64,000 nucleotides of DNA from Cryptomeria japonica. Lineage: Eukaryota > Streptophyta > Pinopsida > Cupressales > Cupressaceae. Position numbers and translations under genes: made by a program. This document shows, in pieces, positions 22,314 to 33,915 of this stretch (position 1 is the first letter of the stretch; every line of letters begins with the position of its first letter). The notes beneath the pieces were generated by a model, which was not told the DNA's origin, searched no databases, and saw only the letters and a program-made list of their open reading frames with translations. The DNA lies in the NCBI RefSeq assembly GCF_030272615.1, contig NC_081414.1:5211501-5275500 (forward strand). The letters are read 5' to 3'.

Positions 22314-24818
22314 GATTATGAAGGACCAGCACAGTTTGACACATTCCAAAATGATGAAACTGTTATTGACTATCTTGGCATACGAGATGATCTTCCCCTT
22401 GGGGACCATAAAGCAGGATACACTATACAACTCAACAACATGGCATATTTTGGTGAGGGTGTTGGACCTTCCAGTTGCAAAAATGTGAAAATAAGAACAA
22501 ATCAAGGGTCTTATGGCGAAAACCACACTGTGGCGCTATCTGATCCCAAAAAAGTAAAAAGAAAGGACGTATATGAGGGTGAAAACCTCTCTGAGGCACC
22601 CAAAGATGGAAGGCTCGACATTCTCTCAGCATCATATGAGGAAAAATCATCCATGTTGGTAGAGGAGACTATCAAAACAAACATTGGTATGGAAGAGGTT
22701 CCACACAACATATTCCTTGCTAAATCATTGACAGAGTCCGAAAGGTCACAGTTCATAAGTTTCTTCAAGGAACGACAAATCAACTTTGCATGGTCATATG
22801 CTGATATGCCTGGACTGGATCCGGATTTGGTAATGCATCATTTGACAGTCAAACTAGGGGCAAAGCCAGTAAAACAGAAATTAAGAAAAATGCATCCACA
22901 AGTGGCATTACTAGTCAAAGCAGAGCTGGAGAAGTTATTGGATGTCGGATTCATACGCCCAATTGATTATCCTGAATGGATCTCCAATTTAGTACCTGTC
23001 AGTAAACCAGATCGCAGTATCAGAATATGTACAGATTTCAGAGACATCAACAAAGCTTGTCCAAAAGATGACTTCCCATTACCAAATATTGACTTGATCA
23101 TTGATCTCACAGCAAGTCACGAAATGTTATCATTGATGGATGGATTTTCTGGTTATAATCAAATAAGGATCGCACTCGAAGATCAACACAAAACATCATT
23201 CACTTGTCCTTGGGGAACTTTCTGCTGGAACGTCATGCCCTTTGGGCTGAAAAATGCAGGTGCTACATATCAAAGAGCAATGACCACTATCTTTCATGAT
23301 CTCATGCACATAACTGTGGAAGATTATGTTGATGATCTCTTGGGTAAATCAGTAGACAGAAATACACATTTGGACATACTTTCAGTCATCTTTGATCGGT
23401 TGGAAAAATACAAAGTAAGATTAAATCCCAAGAAATGTGTCTTTGGAGTAACCTCCGGGAAGCTCCTAGGATTCATTGTGTCCAAAAGAGGAATCGAAGC
23501 CGATCCAGCAAAAGTCAAGGCTATCTTGGACATGCCACCACCCAGAAATATCAGTCAACTTCGATCCTTACAAGGGCGACTCCAGTCTATACGAAGATTC
23601 ATAGCACAACTTGCAGATAAGTGCAATCCTTTTCAACACTTGCTACATAAAAATATCAAATTCAAATGGGATGATAACTCTCAACAAGCTTTTCAGACGC
23701 TCAAAGATTATCTTTTGAATCTACCAGTTCTGATGCCACCAGTTCCAGATCAACCACTGTTATTATACATTTCAGCTACTCCAACAGCACTAGGGGCACT
23801 CTTAGCGCAACAAATCGCTGAAGGCAAGGAAAAAATAGTATACTATATCAGTCGCACATTGGTGGGATACGAGCTAAACTACACACCAATTGAGCGCGCA
23901 TGTCTTGCTGTGGTCTTTGCTTCACATAAATTACGATATTACATGCTTACTCATAAGACTAAGTTAGTTGCAAGGATAGATCCATTGAAATACCTTCTCA
24001 ATAAAGAAACACTTACTGGGCGACTGGCTAAATGGGTAATGATCCTTAGTGAATTCGACATCGAGTATGTGGACAGAAAAGCAATAAAAGGACAAGCCAT
24101 CACAGATCAATTAGCAGATGCCCCCATGATTGATGATGTTCCTCTAAATTCAGAATTTTCAGACGAATCCATTTTAACAATATCACATGCAAAGCCATGG
24201 CAACTATACTTTGACGGCTCATACACACAGCATGGGGCAGGAGCTGGTATTCTCTTTATAACTCCTCAAGGGGATTCTATACCAAAATCATACCGCTTAT
24301 CATTTCCTTGCACTAACAATATAGCGGAATATGAGGCATTAAAAACTGGATTACGGATTGCAGTTCAGTGGAAGATCTAGGAACTTCGTGTTTTTGGGGA
24401 TTCTCAACTTGTCATCCGTCAAGCAACTGATGATTACCAAACAAAAGATGAAAAATTACTGCCTTACAAGCAAATGGTGGATGATTTGAAACAACACTTC
24501 ACAAAGATAGATTTTGAGCAGATACCAAGAGAGCAAAATCGTGCTGCAGATGCCATGGCTACAATTGCTTCACTGATCGATTTACCTCCAAATGAGACCC
24601 GCTATGAGTTCTTGGGGGATAACCTGTTGGTTCCTTCATATGAGATCACTCCTACTGAAATGATATGTGTTGTTGGTCCTGAATCCCAGTTATATGGTTC
24701 CATCTTCACATACCTTCGCGACAATATCCTACCTCCTGATCTATCAAATAACCAACGCCGCACCTTCATTCGCCAATCCTCTCGATATGTCATTTTAGCT
24801 GATATCCTATACCGGTGA
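22314..24818 (+). pseudogene. pol: Element A reverse transcriptase and two RNase H domains
   Basis: The RT core runs from about 22860 to 23480, with the FRDINKACPKDDFPLP block, DGFSGYNQI, MPFGLKNAGATYQRAM and the catalytic YVDDLL (near 23322-23341). The connection and first RNase H follow (LRYYMLTHK, LAKWVMILSEFDIEY). A second, archaeal-type RNase H comes next: YFDGSYTQHGAGAG near 24210, NIAEYEAL near 24320 and GDSQLVIRQ near 24400. A double RNase H is a hallmark of the Tat/Ogre lineage. In-frame stops are TAG at 24378-24380, where this family usually has a Q or K before ELRVFGDSQ, and TGA at 24816-24818 (from CGA by the family pattern). Confidence 0.93.
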
Positions 24819-25946
24819 GGTCTAGATGGCACTCTTCTTAGATGTCTAGAAAGTGACGAAGCTCAGATTGCGTTACGTGAAGTGCATGAAGGGATATGTG
24901 GTCCACATGCTAGTGGTCCTACCTTGGCCAAGAAACTCATTAGGACTGGATATTATTGGCCCAATATGGAAAAAGACTCATATCAGTTTGTCAAGAAATG
25001 TAAACAATGTCAAATTCATGGAGACCTCATACATGTGCTAGCACAAGAACTACAACCACTTGCATCTCCTTGGCCTTTTTGTCAGTGGGGACTCGATCTC
25101 ATAGGCAAGATTCACCCTCCTTCCTCCAATGGTCATAAATTCATTATCACTGCCACAGAGTATTTCACGAAATGGATTGAAGTCGTGCCTCTCACACAAG
25201 TCACTGGAAAACAGATCGCTACATTCATCCTTAACTATATCATATGCCGATATGGTATTCCTGTTTCCATTATTACTGATAACGGACGTCCCTTTAAAAA
25301 TCAGGATGTTCGTGAACTCTGTGACCGTTTCCATATTTCCCATCGTTTCTCCACACCGTACTACCCCCAAGGTAATGGCCAAGCTGAGGTGTCTAATAAA
25401 ACAATCCTTAAAATCCTCAAGAAGACAGTCGACGACATTGGCCGTAATTGGCATATCCAACTCAATTTTGCACTTTGGGCCTACCGCACAAGTGTCTGCA
25501 CACCTACAGGAGCTACACCCTATTCACTTGTTTATGGCGCTGAAGCCATCTTGCCTATTGAGGTTGAGTTACCCTCTTTACGGGTCTCTTTGCAAAACAT
25601 CATCACTGATGAAGATTACAGAGTCTCTCGCTTACAAGAACTAGAACTGCTGGATGAACGGAGACAAACTGCTTTTAATCATCTCAAGGCTTACCAACAA
25701 CAAATGAGTCGCAGCTACAATCACAAGGTCAAGCCTCGCACATTTGAGGTAGGTGACATAGTTCTTAGAGAAAACCCCAAGAATCAACAAGATAGAGAAA
25801 AGAAGGGCAAGTTCGAACCAAATTGGCTTGGTCCTTACATCATCACAGCAGTATATGGCTCTGGGGCATATCAGCTCTCAACTACAGAAGGCGAACCTTT
25901 GGAGGATCCTATCAACAGCATGCGCCTTCGTAGGTTCTACACATAG
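24819..25946 (+). pseudogene. pol: Element A integrase
   Basis: It is in the same frame as RT after the TGA at 24816. The HHCC zinc domain spans about 24880-25020 (HEGICGPHASG ... CKQCQIHGD). The DDE core has D in WGLDLIGKI, D in ITDNGRPFKNQD and E in PQGNGQAEVSN, all present. The C-terminal SH3-like part includes FEVGDIVLRE and FEPNWLGPY. There is no chromodomain, which fits a non-chromovirus Tat element. The frame ends with TAG at 25944-25946. Confidence 0.93.
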
Positions 25947-27865
25947 CTCTTCGGAATATCCTAATTAAAAAATACAAAAAAATTATAAAACAAAAAAAAT
26001 CGTTACTTGGTGAAAACCTGGCAAACAGGCACCTTGTGACACAAAAAACATTAGAAAATTGAAAAAAGTAAAGAGAAATAATTTCGTCCAACGATGAAAA
26101 CCACTTCGGTGGTGCCCTGGGCAAGTACCATGGTGAAAACTGGGTCACCAACACCATGCGTAGAGACATTGCTCCTCCCCCCTTCAGGATTCACTTTCAT
26201 CTTTTCACTTTGCACACACTCACAACCTATTCGTTCATAATAAACTTACCCAGTCCCATCATGGCTTGTTATTGATCTACCTAAGATTGGTTAGCCATTC
26301 ATAATAACCTTTCCTTTCATCCCTTTCCATCCATAATAAATCAGATCCTATCTGTGGCTAAGGCAAATCCTACGTCTAGTGATGGGTGTGGAACTGAGAA
26401 CATCACATGTTTCGAGGAGTATAGTTTCTTCCAGCTTCCTTTAGTTTATCCGCGCACAATCCGCAATAAAGCAACATTTGCATCACATTTCCGCAATAAA
26501 GTTTCATCTTCTCCACAATAAAGTATCAGTTTCATGGATTCAGTCAGTTTCAGATGAGACACAGCAGCAACAATGGGCTTCAACAAATCAAATCTTTCAA
26601 CAGACTCAGACAACATTATGGTTCAGTGCTATCTAATCCTTTCTGTGAAAGTAAACATTATGACCACAATCAAATAAAACTTATACAAGTGACAAGAGAC
26701 ACTAAACTTGAGGACTACAGTGGATGTTGGTGTCGAGTCTTGGTTTTCTTTTGATTTTATCTTTCTGGTGACATGTCTTTTAGCTTTTCCGGGATGTCTC
26801 TGACTAGAAATTTTATCTCTAGGATGTCTTTGACTAGAAAGTCGAGGATGGGGTATCGTCACCTATTTGTATTTGCTATTTGTGGATTGTCTCTTAGTAA
26901 TGCTATAACTTGTCCAAGGATATGAGGACACTGTGAGTCTAGTGTGAACTGGGGCATTCCTTGTTTGTGACTGTCTTATCTCCATGCAAACAGGTACAAT
27001 GACTTTCTGGGTCGAACAAATGCCTCGATTGTCATAACCTACTGGCCATAATAAAGCTCAATGATGATAACGCACAAGAAGCTCTTTTGCTTTCATATCT
27101 TCTATCTTTCATCCCCCTTTCTTGATTGACTTCCATCGTCCTTCTCGAGTCCACGTAGCCTGCTATCACATGACTGAGTATAATGACACACCAAAAACAT
27201 TTGCATTTCATGTAGTTGCACCTGCATTACCACATATAAGCATTTCATATATACATAAAGATATCACAATTGCATCACATCCTGCACACAACACCTGTTG
27301 GCACAATTTACATTTGCATTATCATATTCATCTGCATTACATACATTCACATTTGCATCATGCATACGCATATAAAACATAAACGAAAAAAATATATATT
27401 GCATTGCATCATATACATATTTGCATCCATATCATAAGCATCACATATGAACATCTCATCACATAGGTACACATGCATAGAGCTGCCGCAAAAATGAATC
27501 ATCTCATATATATAATCATAAGTGTCATGATACAATGATGTCAAAAATACATATGGCTACAATCACCCGGAGGTGTCTACAATACAAAAAGAATGGTACA
27601 ACACTGATACAATGGGAGCCCTCTATGGCTATGATGAACTCCCTCCCTCGGAGCCGCCTGACCTCGATGGAATCTGAGCCCCTGAGGGACCCACCCCAGG
27701 ATCACCCTGCCTCTCTCCTCTATCTAGTGGTGGTGGATGACCCATGACCCCACCACTAGATGCCTACCTCCTCCGACTCCCTCCCGTAGCTGTCACTGTA
27801 CGCGACGGTCTATGGAAGCTCCTCGCCCGCTGATCTGCTGGCACTGCACCGTAGTAGAGGTCCCT
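25947..27865. other. Element A spacer between integrase and the antisense gene
   Basis: No supported gene. 26005-26150 holds three spaced GGTGAAAAC / GATGAAAAC words separated by TGGGC-type words. 26600-26860 has two TGACTAGAAA words next to TCTAGGATGTCT. 27190-27540 is rich in CATTTGCAT, ATGCAT and ATATAC words. The antisense transcript of the PMD gene probably ends in this spacer, but I see no decisive polyadenylation signal. Confidence 0.5.
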
Positions 27866-28558
27866 CTAGTACCCTATCTCCTCTCCGGCTCGCAGGACAT
27901 ATGCATATCCTGCCCCTGTGTTCTCCGCTGCCTGCCTCCCTGCCCTCAACGCTGTCTCAGCCTCTGTATAGCGCTGGATCGCTTGATCTCTCTCCCGCTC
28001 AGTATCTCTGAGCCTCATTCTGAGCCGATCCCTCTCCCTCTCCAGCTCCTGAATCTCATCTGCCTGTCCCTGGCAGACCTCCCTGAGCTCAATCAACTCA
28101 TCCTCCTCTAGGTCAGCCCCCTCTGCCTCTGTTTGTGGCTCCCCCTCTGCGGGTGCCTGCCTCTGTACCTGTCTCCGTCCCTGCTCCTGTGCCTGTACTG
28201 GCACCTGTCCCTGTACCTGTCCCTATCTCTGTACCTGCCTGGGACCCTATGTTGCTGGTACTTGTAGGGGTAATCCACCACGACCCCTCACCACTCGAGC
28301 CTGTCTCTCCTTCCCACCCTCCCTCCGAGGTGTAACTCGCCTCTCTCCCACTACTCCTCTCCTCCTCCGTTAGCCTCTGCCCCCATCGCCTCCTCCATCA
28401 TCATCCTCATCTCCCCCACCATCTCCCTCCAGTGCCTCTCCTGGATCTGTCAACCGTGGGAACGGATGCTCTGCCCAATAGGCTGTATACTCGGCATCCA
28501 TGCCGACATCTTCGATCTCTGGCCACATGTCCCAGGGTAGAGGTAGCATCTCCACCAG
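27866..28558 (-). pseudogene. C-terminal tail of the antisense PMD gene, broken
   Basis: It lies in the same reading frame as the PMD exon but after a TAG at 28559-28561. The first 61 codons include WDMWPEIEDVG and an acidic, Gly-rich run. They end at a TAA (28370-28372), another TAG lies at 28223-28225, and 27866-28204 then encodes 112 residues. The last part has a strongly charged heptad-like region with ELRE, ERERDRLRMRLRDTERERD and AETALRAG, which looks like a coiled coil. Either the tail has decayed, or part of it (the low-complexity 28205-28372 stretch) is a second intron. Confidence 0.55.
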
Positions 28559-30462
28559 CTATGTCACTGCCTGATCATACGACAGCAACGGTCCAAACTG
28601 TGCCTGATCTCTCACAGTGCGGGCATACATGCCTGATCCCCGTGGCATCCTCTGAATCCAGCCAAACTGTCGGCCAACTCTGTCCACCAGCTGCCTCTCC
28701 AGCACATAGGGCGTCTGCCCAATCAGGTACCTGCTCCGGAAGGTGTAGGGCAGCTCCACTGCATCATCCTCCCACTCCTCGCAGCCTAGATAAGGTCGCC
28801 ATATGACCTCATCAATATCATCAAGCACCCGCCGCCAATGCTCCAACCTGCCAATCCGTGGCTGCGAGGTGATCATATCATACAGGTGCACAAAACTGCG
28901 TCCATGTCCCTTGCCTCTGAAGTGTATCGGCCTCGTCACTGGCAGATGCTCATAAGCCCAAACCTGCAATAGTGTCACCCCGCAGCCCAATCCAACTGAT
29001 CCATGATACACAAACTGATGCAGCTCATAATACAAGTGTGCCAGCACACACGGTCCCCAGGCATATCTGGTATGCTGTGTCATCAGCGTCTCTAGTGCTC
29101 CCCCCCAGCCCACAACCAATCCCCGTGTCGCCCTATCTGGACACAGGAAACCAATGATAGCTCCTCCGATCACTGCCAGCAATGCTAAACCTGTGGCTGT
29201 CATGGTATCCCAGGCCACGTGTCCTGCCCTCATCTCCAATCCAAGGTCCTGGAATACTCGTCTCAGGGCCTCTCTGTCGCCATCTCGATCGTATGGGATC
29301 AACTCCCCATTGATCGGTATCCGCAATATCCTGTACACATCCTCAAGGGTGACTGTCATCTCACCCATCGACAGATGAAACGTGCACGTCTCAGAGTGCC
29401 ATCTCTCAGCCAACGCAATCAGCAAACCCATGTTTGCCCGAAACTCAGGCACATACAACACATGTCTCAAACCCATCTCCTCGATGGCAGCTCTGTCCTC
29501 GAGTGACAACTCAGGTCGCAACCTCCGTGTCGACGGGAATCTCTCCCGTGACTCTAACATCGGCAAATACTCCTGCAGTCAAGCAAATCAATCATGTCAG
29601 TCATAGTGGCATTCACTGTTTATCACAAAATGCTACTTTTTATCCAAATGCATATTGCTATCTATTCTAGTGACACTCACTGTTCATCACAAAGTGTTAC
29701 TATTTATCCTAGTGGTACTCCCTGTTCATCACAAAGTACTACGTGTGTGACACTCACTGTTCATCACAAAGTGTTATTCACATTTACACTCCCTGTTCAT
29801 CACAAAGTGCTGCTCGTATTTCAGTACTCCCTGTTCATCACAAAGTACTCTATCTTGGTACTCACTGTTCATCACAAAGTGTCTTGATCTATCCTAGTCT
29901 TCCTAGAGGACCTACTTGAGTGTATCCTCTCAGTAGCTTATCCAATCGACAACATATGTTCATCACAGAACTGCCGATTTGACCTAGAAGATGCAAATTC
30001 ATACTTTTTAAACGCAAACGCACTTACATGACGCAAACGCTTTTAAAGACTGCACAGACGCACCTGTCTGACATAGACGCGCCTGCCGGACACAGACGTG
30101 CCTATGCTCTGCATAGACGCACCTCTTTGACACAGACGTTCCTTCTTGGCACAAACGTGCCTGAACAGCACAGACGTGGCCGAATTTAACATAGACGAGG
30201 GTCCAGACACAAACGCGCCTGACACAAACACAGACGCGCCTAGCGGACATAGACGCGCCTGGCACCAATGCAGACGCGCTTGAACATTTTTTGACACTTT
30301 TTGGACCCTAGTCTAAGCGCATTTATTGCCCTATTCGACATGCATTAATGACAAAATTAAATGCGTCAAAGTACAAGGAGGTTTGGTGGTACTTACCGGC
30401 TCTCCTGCCTCTGCTGGCCTCTGAAATCGGCGAACACGGTCGAATCTATGCATGAAAGCCAT
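28559..30462 (-). CDS. Spliced antisense gene in element A: plant mobile domain (PMD) protein
   Basis: This gene runs opposite to gag-pol, between pol and the 3' LTR. The main exon (29572 down to 28562, TAG at 28559) encodes about 336 residues with the PMD signature: ALAERWHSETCTFHL, MGEMTVTLEDVYRILRIPING, then TRYAWGPCVLAHLYYELH and RYLIGQTPYVLERQLVDRVGRQFG. PMD is the aminotransferase-like plant mobile domain of MAIL1/MAIN proteins and of some gypsy elements. I predict a 22-codon first exon (30462-30397, beginning MAFMHRFDRVRR), a donor CCG|GTAAGT, an acceptor TGACTGCAG|GAG at 29573 and a phase-0 junction that keeps the frame open. The exon-intron structure is inferred from splice signals; the PMD call is strong. 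The role in the element is unknown. Confidence 0.82.
29610..29885. repeat. Seven copies of a CTGTTCATCACAAAGT repeat
   Basis: The core starts at 29616 (diverged), 29680, 29722, 29757, 29793, 29831 and 29865, mostly 34-42 bp apart. It is flanked by short arms that differ together in several copies: ACACT...AGTGT at 29673 and 29750, GTACT...AGTAC at 29715 and 29824. The unit could therefore form a small hairpin. It lies in the predicted intron, just upstream of the PMD exon. Confidence 0.85.
30053..30276 (-). repeat. Phased GCGTCTGTG array 3 (minus strand, in the antisense intron)
   Basis: The plus strand shows CACAGACG, CATAGACG or CACAAACG starting at 30053, 30072, 30091, 30112, 30131, 30150, 30169, 30190, 30208, 30229 and 30248, and TGCAGACG at 30269. 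The steps are 19, 19, 21, 19, 19, 19, 21, 18, 21, 19 and 21 bp. Read on the minus strand, this is the same CGTCTGTG word as in the leader arrays, so it is on the sense strand of the PMD gene. Confidence 0.9.
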
Positions 30463-30549
30463 CGCTGCTGACTGCTCCTGTTCTTTTTTCGCTCTACAAT
30501 ATGCTCTTGGGGATGCGTGGATGACAATGAGGATGTGTTTTCCCCCGTG

Positions 30550-30564
30550 GTCTATCTTATAGAC
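30550..30564 (-). promoter_or_regulatory. TATA-like box inside a palindrome, candidate promoter of the PMD gene
   Basis: GTCTATCTTATAGAC is a 6-bp perfect inverted repeat with a 3-bp centre. On the minus strand it contains TATAAG at 30561-30556, about 95 bp upstream of the predicted ATG at 30462. That distance suits a plant core promoter with a short 5' UTR. Confidence 0.45.
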
Positions 30565-30789
30565 TACCCCTAGCCCTTGTCTCCCGAGTCAGTCTTCTTT
30601 ATCCCGTGACTTTGTCACTTTATCCGGTCAATCCATTCTAGCCTTTCTTTCTTAATCGAGAGATTGTCTGCAATCTTTTCAGACATTTTCATCCAATCTC
30701 TCGAGGGGGCATATCATTCCCATTCTGGGGCAACTCGGTATCAGTTCATCTTATCTTCTTTGAAACAACGCGACAAGCCGCATTGTCTC

Positions 30790-30803
30790 AAAGAGGGGCA
30801 AAA
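30790..30803 (+). promoter_or_regulatory. Polypurine tract of element A
   Basis: AAAGAGGGGCAAAA directly precedes the TG of the 3' LTR at 30804, where the plus-strand primer of an LTR retrotransposon must lie. Confidence 0.85.
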
Positions 30804-31572
30804 TGTAGACACCTAAAATTGTCATGTATAGTTAAATAAATATTTTATTTATTTAATTATCTAAGCCTAATTCTTCTATTAATTAAATAAATCCTTATTT
30901 ATTTAATTAATTCATTTATCCTCTTCTAGCCTTATTTCTCATTTAAATAAATACATTTATTTATTTAAATTATCCTTTTCCTAAATTAAATAAATATTTT
31001 TATTTATTTAATTGATCCCACTTCTTCTATTAATTAAATAAATCTTTATTTATTTAATTAATTCATTAACCTTTTCTACCTATGACACATGTCATTCATC
31101 TCTTAATTCATACACTACCTACCCCTTTCATTATTTTATTATTTCTTCTACCTACCCTCTAATCGTAACCGACCTCCTTTTACACCTCTCAATCTTATCC
31201 CTCCATTTCATATTGTGTCTTCTATTTAAGGAGATGCCTTCTTCATTATCAAACCCTAATCGACAATTTGGAGGAGTCAACTACACTATGATCCTACTTA
31301 CAACCACATTTCGTTCTTTGTTGAACTCTTGTGCATATAAAATCTGAGAGAAAATATATCAAGCAAGATCAATGGAGATAGGAAGAATGAAGATCAAAAC
31401 CCTATTGGACATGTGATGGTATAATCTTTGTGATTTCATGTGATTTGCATTGTCTTAGGTAATCTTCATATGTTATGGTGGATCTTTGTTGATTGTTAGG
31501 CTAGGGTTTTGTGGTTGAATTCATTTAGCCTTTCAATATTGTTATTATTGTTATCCATTTTCACCATATACA
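30804..31572 (+). mobile_element. Element A, 3' LTR
   Basis: It is 769 bp, colinear with the 5' LTR and ends CCATATACA. Eight differences were seen by eye, for example TGTAGACACC against TGTAGACATC, and TCGTAACC against TCTTAGCC. GAAAC follows at 31573-31577. Confidence 0.95.
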
Positions 31573-31743
31573 GAAACAAAATTAGAAACACTTTCCAGAT
31601 CTGAACACTTTTGGAATAACCAATGAACACCTGCATTACTAACACAACATGATATCTCTACACCACAAACATTCCAGACCAACAAAATTTAAAAATAATA
31701 AGTTTGACATCAATGACAACCACAACAACACATACTTCCAACA
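31573..31743 (-). mobile_element. Copia element D, 3' LTR, proximal part
   Basis: The LTR resumes after element A with the second GAAAC and runs to CTTCCAACA (31743). On the minus strand this is the LTR start TGTTGGAAG. It is followed at 31744 by ATCTTCCCCTTTGTC, whose minus strand GACAAAGGGGAAGAT is a polypurine tract directly before the LTR. The same junction occurs in element B at 38440/38441. Confidence 0.8.
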
Positions 31744-33915
31744 ATCTTCCCCTTTGTCATTGATGGCAACACTTGACAACACTTGAAAAAAACTCAGCTT
31801 GCAACCAAAACTTGATCAAACTACAAAAATATACTGCTCTATTAGAAACACTACAAATACTGCTCAATCTCAATACACTCAATCTCTCCCCCTTTGCCAT
31901 CAAGGACAAAGGTCACAACAACAATGCACACACAACTGCTCCCCCTGAGAGTAGCCACAACATCAATCCAGGAAAGAAATAGGCATGAAAGCTCCCCTCG
32001 GAAAGATGCATCTCCATAATGCACCTAGATAGAAGGAGGGGCAATAACCCCAATCTTCTCCTGAAGAAATTCAAATGTATCCTTTGCCAATGACTTTGTG
32101 AAAATATCTACAATGTTCTCTTTTGTAGAAATGTACTCTAATTAAACTTCCTTTTGAGCCACTTTATCCCTTAAGTAATGATATCTGATTGAAATATGTT
32201 TTGTTCTTGAATGCAGAACTAGATTCTTTAAAATGTTAATAACACTTGTATTGTCACACATAATAAGAGTTGCTTCATCATATGTTACCTTGACATCTTT
32301 AAGAGTTTGTCTCATCCACCTTACCTGAGTGCAAAAGGATGTTGCTGCTATATATTTTGCTTCAACAGGAGATAAGAAAATTGAGTCATGTTTCTTACTA
32401 AACCAAGAGACCAATCTATCCCCTAAAAAGAAAGCTTCACCACTAGTACTCTTCTGGTCATCAACACTACCGGCCCAAGAACATCAGTATAGGCTTTCAA
32501 CATGAAATCTTCACCTTTCTTGTACCAAAGTCTAATGTCCACAATACCTTTCAAATATCTGAAAATTATTTTTTGAACCTGTTCACGTGTCACCTTGGAA
32601 TTCGCCTAAAATCTAACTACGAGGCAAACAACCTGCATGATATCTAGTCTGGATGTAGTCAAATAAAACAATCCACCAATCATCGACCTATACTTATTTT
32701 GTTCAACTTTTAGAGACTCATCATCTTTGCTCAATTTACATCCAACAGTTAAAGGAGTTGTAACCAGTTTGCAATCATCAAAACCAAATTTCTTCAACAT
32801 CTTTTTTACATACTTGCTTTGTGAGATAAAAATTCCATTTTCAGATTGAATAACTTGCAAACCAAGAAAAAAAGACAACTCACCAATTATTGACATTTCA
32901 AATTCTTTTTGCATCTCTTTAGCAAACTCTTTACATAAACTATCATTTCCTTCAAATATAATGTTATCAACATAAACTATAATGATCAACAACTTATCTC
33001 CATCAATCTTGAAATAAAGATTACTATCCATTGCATCTTTCGTGAAATTTTGTTAAAACAAATACCTATCTAATCTTGCATACTAGGTTCTAGGTGCTTG
33101 TTTGAGTCCATACAATGCTTTCTTAAGTTTGCACACCATATCCAGATCTTCTGTCAGTGTGAAACCATCTAGTTGCTTAATGTATACTTATTCTTCTATA
33201 TCTCCATTCAAAAATGTTGATTTGACATCCATCTGATAAACTCTAAAGTCCTTGTAAGCAGAAAACACAAGAAATGTATGTATAGCTTCCATCCCTGCTA
33301 CTAGAGAAAATGTTTCTTTAAAGTCTATTCCATCCACCAAAGAGTATCCTTTACATACCAGTCTTGCTTTGTTCCTTGTCACTTGTCCTTGCTCATTTAG
33401 CTTATTCCTGAATACACATTTAGTTCCTATAACATTCTTTTCCACTAGCCTAGGTACCAACTCCCAAGTTTTGTTCTTCTAAATCTGATTTAGTTCTTCT
33501 TCCATTATTTTTACCCAACTTTCATCTTTATTTGCTTCTTCATATGTCTTTAGCTCAACCATTGATAGAAAATAGTAATTGGCTTGTTCTTAAGCTTCTA
33601 CAATTTTCCTTCTTGTTTGAACACCTTTTGTCTTGTCTCCAATTATTTGATTTTTTAAATGATGTTTTTGAACATACTATTGGGATTGTAAAATGCATAG
33701 GTATTATAGGGAAAACTTATTTATCAGGCCATGCATTTTACTTGCTAGATTTCAAAATGATATACCCATTATAGCTTAGTTTCCATTTTCTTCTATTTTG
33801 TCAGTGACTGGTTTAGTAGGTTTCCTTGTCATCAAAGGACTTAACCATGTGTTTTCAATTATATAATCACCAACCCCATGTTCTAGCACTTTTATTTTAG
33901 CTGATTGCTAACTTG
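31744..33915 (-). pseudogene. pol: Copia element D, RT and RNase H remnant
   Basis: Minus-strand pol of a Ty1/copia element, truncated upstream. 33460-33188 has VEKNVIGTKCVFRNKLNE and [14 protein letters not shown] (RT start). 33031-32606 has the catalytic block as YVDNIIF (the second Asp of YVDD is changed) and SQSKYVKKMLKKF, with SMIGGLFYLTTSRLDI. 32414-32142 has RNase H with SWFSKKHDS, VEAKYIAA and HISIRYHYLRD. Stops and at least one frame offset separate the pieces. Traces of the linker before RT continue to about 33915, where recognisable sequence stops. No gag, protease or integrase remains. Confidence 0.85.

Larger units (their letters stand above)
29573..30396 (-). other. Predicted 824-bp intron of the antisense PMD gene
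   Basis: GTAAGT starts at 30396 and CAG ends at 29573 on the minus strand, with a pyrimidine/T-rich stretch and a CTTGAC branch-like word before the acceptor. Both repeat arrays on this side (29610-29885 and 30053-30276) lie entirely inside it. The prediction rests on canonical signals and frame continuity on both sides. Confidence 0.7.

Noticed and set aside
22104-22526. Minus-strand 140-codon frame
   Set aside because: A shadow of the element A pol linker; no motif, and the opposite strand has conserved pol sequence.
27737-28335. Plus-strand Pro/Ser/Leu-rich open frames
   Set aside because: They are the complement of the PMD gene tail; the minus strand shows PMD and coiled-coil motifs in one frame, and the plus strand shows only low complexity.
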